64,000 nucleotides of DNA from an uncultured Prevotellaceae bacterium. GTDB lineage: Bacteria > Bacteroidota > Bacteroidia > Bacteroidales > Bacteroidaceae. Position 1 is the stretch's first letter. The number at the start of each line of letters is the position of its first letter. The position numbers and the translations under genes are program-made. Where the stretch lies: contig CAMKTN010000001.1 in the NCBI GenBank assembly GCA_946415705.1, positions 58,709 to 122,708 of the forward strand, read 5' to 3'. Shown one piece after another: positions 43,741 through 50,665 of the stretch. The notes under the pieces were generated by a model. The model had not been told where the DNA came from. It made no database searches and was given only the letters and a program-made list of their open reading frames with translations.

Positions 43741-45990
43741 TTATCGCACTATTTTCTTGCCGTTAACGATGTAGATGCCATGCCGCAGGGCGTTAGGTGC
43801 TACGCGTCGGCCGGAGAGGTCGTAATACTGCATGCGTGAAGCACTTGCGGGGATTTTTTGGTCAAAAGGCAGCTCGTTGACACTCGTGGAGGAGCCGAGG
43901 CTCTCGCAACGTACCTCGTCGAGGAAGAAACGGCGCAGCGAGCCCGTAGGCGTGAAGCGCACACGCATCTTGCCGTAGCCCGTGATGGTGGTCTTGCACT
44001 CGGTCCACTGGTCTGGCTGCAACACGAACTGGGTGTCGGAGATGGTGAAGTCGGAGATGTCGTCGTCCTCGCTATAGAGCGACAGCGTCAGCGTGTTGCC
44101 CTCGCCTGTCCAGGGGGCGGCGAGGAACGTGAAGGAGGTGCTGCCGTTGATGGCGAACAGAGGTGTCATCGCAGGCGAAGCGGTACGGCTGGAGCCGAAC
44201 TTGGCGCAGGCATTCGCCCCACCCTTTTCATTCGCAGCCCACCAGCCGGCGTTATCAGCGACGAAGGCATCGCTGCCGATGGTGGCCGTGCCGCCCCACT
44301 TACCGTCGTTGCCGCCCATGCCGGCACAGCTGTTGAAGGACTCGTAGAAATAGACATAACCCGCCTCATCGTCGCCCGACTCCTCATCGACGCGGAAGTC
44401 GAAATCGATGGTGCCGTCGGCATTCTGCTTGATATTTGTGATGGCGGCATTGAGGAGCTTGCGGCCGTCGCTGTTCTTATTATATAGGGTCGCGCGCGGG
44501 TTGGAGGTGTTGGTGAGGCTGTCGAGCTTGCCATAGGGATAGCAGTCGCCCATGACATCAGCGTAGTCATACCACTGGAAGCCGTAGTCGGGATCCACCT
44601 TATACGTCTGGTAGCTGTTGTCGGCAGCCACGACATGCAGGCGCTGATGGTCGTTGCCCACAGCTTCGTTAGCGGGCCATGTCAGGTCGGTACAGTTGAC
44701 GACATTGTTGCTCCACACCTCGGCATCGTAATCCACATGTGTAATCAGCAGACCCAGCAGCGAGTGCTCCTCCACGCCGTCGAGACAGCGGTCCCAGCCC
44801 ACCATCTGGCGGTTCTCGAGGAGATAGTACTCATTGCGGTTGGCTTTATTATAGATGATATAGGCCTCGCCACCCTGCGAGAGCGGTTTCATGCCGCGGA
44901 TCTGGGTGTCCTCGGTCAGCTCGATGGGTTGCAGCCAGCCGCAGTACATACGTTCGTAGGCGGTGTAGCCTGCTGGGGTGTAGCCAGCCACATTGAAGCC
45001 GTTCCATTCACCCTGGTCCATAATGCTCCAGGTGTTCATGCCATAGTTCACACCGCTGACATCATAGACGTCGGGCAGGCCGAGGCAATGGCTGAACTCG
45101 TGGCAGAAAGTGCCGATGCCGGCGAGGACGAAGGCGGTGCCGGACTCCGTATATAAAGGAGAGAGCTCCGAGGTGCAGGCGTAGTCGTCGATGGTCACAC
45201 CATTGGCCTTGAGATTGGTGATGCCACTCAGCGAGAGGGAGTACTTATGGGGCCAGATGGTGTTTTCATCGCCGCCGGCACTCTCGTTTTGGCCGGCATA
45301 GAGGATAAAGACCTGATCCACCTTGCCGTCGCCGTCGTTGTCGTAATTCGAGAAATCAATCTCGGGATAATTGCTCTTCACGAGGTTCACGGCATCTACG
45401 ACCATCTGCTCGGGATCCAGGTCCTGCGCCTGAATGCCGCCGTAGTTCTCACCATAGTAGCTGTAGGCATGGGGCAGGTTCACAGGCCCCACGACATCAA
45501 AGGACATGGTGAACTTGCCGCCGCTCTGCGCGAGGAAGTAGTCACGCGCGGAGCCGTCGGTCATGCCCAGCGACAGATCTGCGAAGCCCTCCTCGTTGAG
45601 CATACGGTTGAAGACCTCGCGCGTATTTTCCTCCTGAAATTGGCAGTCGCTGAAATTGGCAAGGATGACAAGCTCCCTGTGCTGCCCCTCGAAGGACGCG
45701 TGCTCATCGCCGATGTGTATGCGACGAGGGGCCTGGCGGCGCGCCGTCTTGCGTGAGGAAGTCAGCTGCGTAGGGGTGACGACCTGGTAATAAGGAGCAT
45801 CGGCCATCTGTGCGTAGCGCACGCCGTTGGCATCCTGATAGAAATGGCAGAAGGCATCGCCGCGCAGCTCTGCACGCACCTCTGTGCCATCTGCGAGTTT
45901 CAACATTTTCCATTGTCCCCGCCGCGCCGGCACGGCCCACAGGCTAGTCGCCATCACCACGAATGATAATGTAAGAAGGAATCGTTTCAT
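43741..45990 (-). CDS. M6-family zinc metalloprotease with T9SS tail, 749 aa
   Basis: Secreted protease of the M6 (immune inhibitor A/InhA-like) family. Signal peptide MKRFLLTLSFVVMATSLWA-V. A propeptide-like segment precedes residues ~105-130 (ELVILANFSDCQFQEENT, a typical M6 domain opening), then ADLSLGMTDGSARDYFLAQSGGKF and the zinc site HEFSHCLGLPDVYD (HExxHxxGxxD), followed by NYGMNTWSIMDQGEWNG, the Met-turn region. The C-terminal half holds a jelly-roll (VYFYESFNSCAGMGG) and the T9SS tail YYDLSGRRVAP..HGIYIVNGKKIVR. It is monocistronic: promoter box TACCTTTG at 46016-46023 and terminator at 43676-43712. Possible roles are degradation of host or dietary protein (inference). Confidence 0.92.
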   Translation of the reverse strand: MKRFLLTLSFVVMATSLWAVPARRGQWKMLKLADGTEVRAELRGDAFCHFYQDANGVRYAQMADAPYYQVVTPTQLTSSRKTARRQAPRRIHIGDEHASFEGQHRELVILANFSDCQFQEENTREVFNRMLNEEGFADLSLGMTDGSARDYFLAQSGGKFTMSFDVVGPVNLPHAYSYYGENYGGIQAQDLDPEQMVVDAVNLVKSNYPEIDFSNYDNDGDGKVDQVFILYAGQNESAGGDENTIWPHKYSLSLSGITNLKANGVTIDDYACTSELSPLYTESGTAFVLAGIGTFCHEFSHCLGLPDVYDVSGVNYGMNTWSIMDQGEWNGFNVAGYTPAGYTAYERMYCGWLQPIELTEDTQIRGMKPLSQGGEAYIIYNKANRNEYYLLENRQMVGWDRCLDGVEEHSLLGLLITHVDYDAEVWSNNVVNCTDLTWPANEAVGNDHQRLHVVAADNSYQTYKVDPDYGFQWYDYADVMGDCYPYGKLDSLTNTSNPRATLYNKNSDGRKLLNAAITNIKQNADGTIDFDFRVDEESGDDEAGYVYFYESFNSCAGMGGNDGKWGGTATIGSDAFVADNAGWWAANEKGGANACAKFGSSRTASPAMTPLFAINGSTSFTFLAAPWTGEGNTLTLSLYSEDDDISDFTISDTQFVLQPDQWTECKTTITGYGKMRVRFTPTGSLRRFFLDEVRCESLGSSTSVNELPFDQKIPASASRMQYYDLSGRRVAPNALRHGIYIVNGKKIVR

Positions 45991-46015
45991 TTATCTTCCA
46001 ATTCAAAATTCCGCG

Positions 46016-46023
46016 CAAAGGTA
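46016..46023 (-). promoter_or_regulatory. Promoter -7 box of the M6 protease gene
   Basis: TACCTTTG on the minus strand, 25 bp upstream of ATG 45990; upstream sequence matches the AAA ATPase promoter. Confidence 0.7.
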
Positions 46024-46382
46024 GGGCTTTTTTGTGAGATAGCGGCAGAAACGGCTTACGATTTGCATGATTCTAACAAAAATATTACGAACTCGAATGA
46101 GAAGATGGAACTTAAATCGGGCTTAAATGCGACTTAAATCTTTCTTTTCTGACATGAATTACCACAAATTAATCCATTAATGACCATAAATTCTTTATAA
46201 TGTCAATGACCACGGATGACGCAGATTTAAGTTTAGATTTAAGACCAATTTAAGTTCCTTTCTTTATCCATGTAATTCTTGATAATTTATGGTTTAATTC
46301 ATGGTCATTTATGTTCGAAAAAGAGATTTAAGTCCAGATTTAAGCCAAATTTAAGTTCAGTCTTCATCTGCAGTCTTTTGTC

Positions 46383-46485
46383 GGAAACAAATGTGCATAA
46401 TTACCATAATTTCCGCCACAAATAAGCAAAAAATTATTATTCGGATTTATGGACCCAATTATGAGTATTATGCACATTAGTTTCC
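46383..46485. mobile_element. MITE-like element, copy A (103 bp)
   Basis: Ends are inverted repeats of ~28 bp: GGAAACAAATGTGCATAAT at the left, and ATTATGCACATTAGTTTCC at the right (one mismatch in 19). The inner part is AT-rich and has no open frame. A second copy lies at 47666-47769. Confidence 0.7.
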
Positions 46486-46627
46486 AATCCTCAGATTTAA
46501 GTTCAGATTTATGTCTGATTTAAGTTCTCGGTTGACCTTCTGTTGAGTCGGGCTGCGGCATCAAAATATTTATAAAAGTTTTAAATGTTTAATTAATTTA
46601 GGTTCTTACTGATAATCAATAGATTAA

Positions 46628-46975
46628 TAAATTTAAATAGGCATTTTTGCGTTTAAATAGGCTGTTTTGCTTGCTTAAATAGGCCATTTTAGTCGCTAAA
46701 TAGGCACTTTTAGTCGTTAAATAAGCCATTTTTCTTATTAAATAGGCATATTTAGTTGTTAAATGCGGCATCGCGCAGTGATGATTTACCCTGTCGCGCG
46801 ATTGGGTGCCTGCTCATCATTGTGCCCGAAAACCGCCTATTTAGCATATTTTTCAACCTAAATTAGCAGTAAAAAGCCGTAATTAGCAAGAAAAAGTGCC
46901 TATTTAGCAAGTAAAAACCCGCTATTTAACACGAAAAAGGGCTATTTAAAAGGCAAAAATCCCTATTTAATTTTC
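46628..46975. repeat. ~345-bp imperfect palindrome of fourteen ~21-bp units
   Basis: Seven TAAATAGGC-type boxes point right (starts 46634, 46654, 46676, 46697, 46718, 46739, 46760) and seven GCCTATTTA-type boxes point left (ends 46843, 46865, 46885, 46906, 46928, 46948, 46969). Each left/right pair sums to 93602-93604, so the array is symmetric about 46801.5. The centre is a GC-rich loop (TCGCGCAGTGATGA, TGTCGCGCGATTGG, TCATCATTGTGC). No coding frame is present. Confidence 0.9.
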
Positions 46976-47040
46976 ACTAAACCGCTGATTTACTGCAAAC
47001 TATCAAATAATCACTATAAATTTAAAAAATTCTATATAAT

Positions 47041-47115
47041 ACCTCAACCATAAACCCTCAACCATAAAACCTCAGCCATAAGCCCTCAGCCATAAGCCCT
47101 CAGCCATAAAACCAT
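47041..47115. repeat. Tandem repeat CCTCARCCATAAR, five to six units
   Basis: Units of 13-16 bp: CCTCAACCATAAA, CCTCAGCCATAAG, etc., in the non-coding stretch upstream of the M6 gene. Confidence 0.9.
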
Positions 47116-47119
47116 CAAC

Positions 47120-47340
47120 CCATACTTCCGTTGCCCGACGCGTATAGCCCTTCGGCGCGATACGCATAGGCCTTCTGGGTGGACCACCATGGTGATCCAC
47201 CTCACGCAGCTAGCTCTTCCGAAGCTTGCAGCTAGCTCTTCCGAGTCACACCGCAGGCTCTTTCGCCCGCCACGCCTTGTGCTTCTCAGTTGTACGTGCT
47301 TGATTGTCATGCACTGCGACCTCTTTAACTCTTGAACACT
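47120..47340. other. GC-rich island with hairpin and direct repeats, candidate structured RNA or repeat
   Basis: A 24-bp near-palindrome GGTGGACCACCATGGTGATC.. (47175-47200) and two direct copies of GCAGCTAGCTCTTCCGA (~47206 and ~47228) stand out from the AT-rich surroundings. A 93-aa minus-strand frame exists but looks non-coding. Confidence 0.5.
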
Positions 47341-47665
47341 AATATTCTGGTCGGCCTGCGGCCTCAAAATTAAAACAAAAATTTAATTATAACGACCACG
47401 GATGACTCTGATTCCACGGATTCTTAACGAACACAAATCAATCGAATCTGCACGAATAAACAGTATTGTCTATGAAAAAGAGATTTAGGTTCAGATTTAA
47501 GACTGATTTAAGTTCAATCAACCTTTATTCGTTGGATTCGATGGATTCGCTTCAAAAGAAGATAATCTATAATTCATGAATAATTTATGAATCAATTCAT
47601 GGTCATTTATGTTCGAAAAAGATATTTAAGTTCATGTTCATCAACATAAAGTGCATTCTTTTATC

Positions 47666-47769
47666 GGAAACAAATGTGCATAATGAGCATAATTTGGTTC
47701 ATAAATTCGATACAATATTTTATAGCTTATTTGTGGCTGAGATTATGGTCATTATGCACATTTGTTTCC
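47666..47769. mobile_element. MITE-like element, copy B (104 bp)
   Basis: GGAAACAAATGTGCATAAT at the left and its exact reverse complement ATTATGCACATTTGTTTCC at the right. The interior differs from copy A, but the ends extend into matched (R)CATAATT sequence. Confidence 0.7.
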
Positions 47770-47829
47770 AACCCACCGATTGAAGTTCCATTTATGCCAG
47801 ATATATGTTCAGTCCCAAGCATACAAGAA

Positions 47830-47859
47830 GAGCACGGCCTTCAGCTGAAGACCGTGCTC
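47830..47859 (-). terminator. Terminator after the 57-aa MKKTY peptide
   Basis: GAGCACGGTCTTCAG / CTGAAGGCCGTGCTC stem (one G-T pair) followed by TTCTTGTAT on the minus strand. Confidence 0.8.
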
Positions 47860-47887
47860 GTATGATCATTGGACCGAGGGACGTGGC

Positions 47888-48061
47888 TTAATCATCCCAC
47901 ACATCGTCCACGCTTTCCTCTTTGGTACTAAATGCGTCGTGCCACTCTTCATCTTTTACAGTTACTGAGGGGCTATTGGGATCAAGAACAGACCCAGAAA
48001 GAATTGTCATCGTACCAAGGGTTACCACAGTCAGTACGGGCTCAATATATGTCTTTTTCAT
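47888..48061 (-). CDS. Small MKKTY peptide, 57 aa
   Basis: Too short for most gene finders. The frame from ATG 48061 to TAA 47888 encodes MKKTYIEPVLTVVTLGTMTI, then LSGSVLDPNSPSVTVKDEEW and HDAFSTKEESVDDVWDD. It begins 18 bp after the stop of the 398-aa T9SS cargo gene and is followed after 28 bp by a perfect 15-bp-stem terminator, the same arrangement as the 52-aa peptide at 31946-32104. Shared features are MKKTY..P, a mid-protein LxxS block, and a Trp/Asp tail. There is no obvious signal peptide or Cys. Function unknown. Confidence 0.7.
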   Translation of the reverse strand: MKKTYIEPVLTVVTLGTMTILSGSVLDPNSPSVTVKDEEWHDAFSTKEESVDDVWDD

Positions 48062-48079
48062 TGTCGTATCCTCCTTACT

Positions 48080-49276
48080 TTATTTGATTACAACCTTCTT
48101 ACCATTCACGATATAGATGCCCTTGCGGCCCTTCTGCACTTTCTGGCCAGCGAGGTTATAGACCTCCTTGGCATCTGCATCTACCATCTTCACGAAGCCC
48201 AGATCTGTCGTACCGCCATCGTCATCAAGAACAACCATCTTCACCTCTGCGTCAGGAGTTGGAGCGGCGACACCCGTGAAGTAGGCACGATAGCCCTTTA
48301 CGTAAGCATCCGTACCAGCCTTCATGATTCCACCAGCAGGAGTCACGCCATACCACGGGTTCTCATCATCTTCTGCATCATAGTTTTTTGTGACATAGGT
48401 TCCCTGGAAGATTGCAGTGCCTGCAGGTGTCTGACGGGCAGCATCCCCACTAGGATAAGTAATACTTACATTTGATGTCAATTCCACGCCAGAAGCATTC
48501 ATTACAGCATTCGGTGCATATACTAAATATGGAACATTTGCATTCAAGGCACCTGCCACCTGAGTAAATGTAAGAATACCACTATCATAATTGGACAAAG
48601 AATAAACTTTATAGTCATCGCCAAAAATAGTCTCTACATGGTCAAAAGGAGTACTGACTGTCTTCTTCAAACTGAATGGGACACAGATGGTATTCCAGTT
48701 CTTTTTTGCCGAATATTTAAAACGAACTGTTTCGCTTACATCACCTTTAAGTAATGCCGTAGGATTACTTTCATCAAGTACAAATTCCTTATTATCGCAA
48801 AACTTTATACTCTTGATTTCGACATTTTTTGCAGTTATGCGAAGGTTCTTGCCAGATACCGAATACAAACCTGAAATAAGTTCTATATAGTGCTCAGATG
48901 AATAAAGTTCATAAGTCTTACTCGTAGTACCATATCCAAAAGTAACACGCGCAGTATAGGAATATCCACTTCCATCGGACAATCTCACATAAGCATCAGT
49001 ATTATCCGTTCTCTTTGCCACAATTACAAGTTTCTGATTTGCAATGTTAAAAGTAGTGCTGGAGGTTATATAGCCTGCAGTATTCCCTGATGAAACTAAC
49101 TTATTACCATCTACTGATATAGACGAGTTTTTTGTCCATCCATCGGGGATTGCCGCTCCTTCGTTATAAATAACGATATCATCTGCCCATACATCCGCAC
49201 TACCTATAAGTAGGGCAAGGCTTAGTAGTAACTTGCTAAGCAAGTTTGTTCTTAGAGTAAATGTTTTAAACTTCAT
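48080..49276 (-). CDS. T9SS-exported protein with short jelly-roll-like module, 398 aa
   Basis: Signal peptide LLSKLLLSLALLIGSADVWA-D (~13-32). Residues 33-160 are a small beta-rich module (YNEGAAIPDGWTKNSSISVD, then ITAKNVEIKSIKFCDNKEF) similar to the repeated jelly-roll modules of the 2,383-aa protein. Residues ~185-340 are a module shared with the C-terminal part of that giant (KKNWNTICVPFSL, FTQVAGALNANVPYLVYAP, GTAIFQGTYV, KAGTDAYVKGYRAYFTG). The tail VYNLAGQKVQKGRKGIYIVN plus GKKVVIK is a T9SS type-A sorting signal. The small MKKTY peptide gene follows by 18 bp. No -7 box was recognised in the 272-bp gap upstream. Confidence 0.78.
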   Translation of the reverse strand: MKFKTFTLRTNLLSKLLLSLALLIGSADVWADDIVIYNEGAAIPDGWTKNSSISVDGNKLVSSGNTAGYITSSTTFNIANQKLVIVAKRTDNTDAYVRLSDGSGYSYTARVTFGYGTTSKTYELYSSEHYIELISGLYSVSGKNLRITAKNVEIKSIKFCDNKEFVLDESNPTALLKGDVSETVRFKYSAKKNWNTICVPFSLKKTVSTPFDHVETIFGDDYKVYSLSNYDSGILTFTQVAGALNANVPYLVYAPNAVMNASGVELTSNVSITYPSGDAARQTPAGTAIFQGTYVTKNYDAEDDENPWYGVTPAGGIMKAGTDAYVKGYRAYFTGVAAPTPDAEVKMVVLDDDGGTTDLGFVKMVDADAKEVYNLAGQKVQKGRKGIYIVNGKKVVIK

Positions 49277-49548
49277 AATTGTATCGTGTTTTGGTTTTTT
49301 GTTATCCTTTTTTTCACCGCAAAGGCGGGTAACACCGAAAGTTCAAGAGGTTTAAGAAGTTCAAGGTCACCTTCGGGTCGGCCTTTGCGATCTTGTCCTC
49401 GAGTGAATAATATTCTGGTCGTCACTTCGTTCCTCAAAATTGAAACAAAAATTTTTCTTTAATTTTATTTGTAATTTTTGCTTTAATTTTGAGCGCAGCG
49501 ACCATCTTATCTTCGCTTCTCTGCGTCTTTGCGGTGTATTCTATATCT
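49277..49548. other. Gap between BACON gene and 398-aa gene, with nested inverted repeats
   Basis: CACCGCAAAG (49315-49324) and its complement CTTTGCGGTG (49527-49536) bracket the region. Inside, GGTCG..CTCAAAATTGAAACAAAA (49417-49455) pairs with TTTTGCTTTAATTTTGAG..CGACC (49475-49503). No gene seen. Confidence 0.7.
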
Positions 49549-50655
49549 TCATTCCAGTACTTTCACAAGTTTGATGTTGAGGTATTGGCCGAGTTCCTCG
49601 CCGGCTTGGGTGTAGCGGATGTCGGGGAGGGTGGAGGTCTTGAGGGAGAAGCCGTTGGCCACGATGGTAGCCTCCATGCCTGTGGGGTCGATGAAAGTCA
49701 CGGACTTCTTGGCGAAGGAGAAGGAGGGCATGAGGATGCCACCCTTGCTGGTGAGCTTCAGGGGTGCGTCATAGGAACAGTCACCGGCGAAGATGAAGTT
49801 CTGGTACTCGCTGTCCTGGTGGAGGACGATGTAGAGGTAGCCGCTGGTGACGCCTTCGATGAGCTGTCCGTTGGCGACATGGAGGGTACCGTCGCTACCC
49901 ATGGCCACAGGGATGGGGATGGTCTCATGGAGTCCTTTCAGGTAGAGGTAGCTGTTGGTGTTCAGGGCCTCTATCTCGATGCGCTTGGTGAGGGTGACGG
50001 TCTGCTTCTCGGCGTTGATGTAGGAGTAGGTGATGTCGTAGTTACCGCCCACGGAGCGCTTGCCGAACTGCTGGAAGCTGATGGTCTTGCTGCCCTGGCT
50101 GCTCTTGAAGGTGACGTTGCCCTTGCGGGCGCCGCCGGTGTTGTTCTCGTGGAGGTGCAACTGGTAGCCGCCTTCCACCTCCTCGCCGTCCATCCAGTCG
50201 GGCTTGGTGACGGTGTACTCGAAGTCGAGGGTGGCAGGGATGATGACGGTGGTGTCCTCGTCGGAGGCCGAGTAGCTGCTGGGGCCACGCACCATCCACA
50301 CGGCACCGCTCTGCATCAGCGACAGGCGCAGGGAGGTGGTGCCATCCTGCAAGCTGACGATGGCGTTGCGGGCTTCGAGCTGGGTGTTGCGCTCAACCTG
50401 CACACGGACGGTGTTGCCGTCGGTGGTGACGGTGCACCAGTCTTTGTTGACGGTGGCGGTGTAGGCACCGGTGGTGCTGAGCACGATGTCATGTGTGGCG
50501 CCACGGGCCGGGAATACGAGGTCTGAGCTGACGACCTGCAGCGACTTGCTGTCGGCGGGGTTGCTGCTCTCGTCGCTGTCGCCGCACGCGGCCAACAGCA
50601 CCGCTGCCAACGCTACGACGAAAAACCTATCACATAATTTATACATCCTATTCAT
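49549..50655 (-). CDS. BACON-domain lipoprotein of the Sus-like locus, 368 aa
   Basis: Lipoprotein: FFVVALAAVLLAAC-G, Cys24. Residues ~38-118 form a BACON domain (LQVVSSDLVFPARGATHDIV, TGAYTATVNKDWCTVTTDGN, then VERNTQLEARNAIVSLQDG, LMQSG), a module frequent in Bacteroidota surface proteins and often linked to carbohydrate or mucin binding. A second, less regular BACON-like repeat follows (YSASDEDTTVIIPATLDFEY, KPDWMDGEEV). The rest is beta-rich and ends in NIKLVKVLE, without a T9SS tail. It lies 10 bp after the DUF4302 gene stop as the last gene of the SusC/SusD operon. It may be a surface-exposed binding protein (inference). Confidence 0.8.
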   Translation of the reverse strand: MNRMYKLCDRFFVVALAAVLLAACGDSDESSNPADSKSLQVVSSDLVFPARGATHDIVLSTTGAYTATVNKDWCTVTTDGNTVRVQVERNTQLEARNAIVSLQDGTTSLRLSLMQSGAVWMVRGPSSYSASDEDTTVIIPATLDFEYTVTKPDWMDGEEVEGGYQLHLHENNTGGARKGNVTFKSSQGSKTISFQQFGKRSVGGNYDITYSYINAEKQTVTLTKRIEIEALNTNSYLYLKGLHETIPIPVAMGSDGTLHVANGQLIEGVTSGYLYIVLHQDSEYQNFIFAGDCSYDAPLKLTSKGGILMPSFSFAKKSVTFIDPTGMEATIVANGFSLKTSTLPDIRYTQAGEELGQYLNIKLVKVLE

Positions 50656-50665
50656 TTTTCATGCA

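Larger units (their letters stand above)
45991..47887. other. Non-coding 1.9-kb stretch between M6 protease and MKKTY peptide
   Basis: Apart from the M6 promoter at 46016-46023, it holds no convincing gene. Contents, left to right: GATTTAAGTTCAGATTTAAG-type repeats (46105-46140, 46222-46255, 46325-46360, 46495-46530), MITE copy A, the ~345-bp palindrome, the CCTCARCCATAAR tandem repeat, a GC-rich island (47120-47340), an AATATTCTGGTCGG element (47341-47391), a second round of the GATTTAAG repeats, MITE copy B, and the terminator at 47830-47859. Two blocks, ~46190-46540 and ~47391-47830, have the same order of parts and may be an old duplication. Confidence 0.8.

Noticed and set aside
46628..46975. 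CRISPR array
   Set aside because: The boxes are only ~9-10 bp, imperfect, spaced by 20-22 bp and reverse direction at the centre, with no cas genes nearby; it is a palindromic array instead.
47086..47367. A 93-aa minus-strand frame in the GC-rich island
   Set aside because: Its composition (many Arg/Cys, no start context, spanning hairpin and direct repeats) looks non-coding; treated as a possible RNA or repeat.
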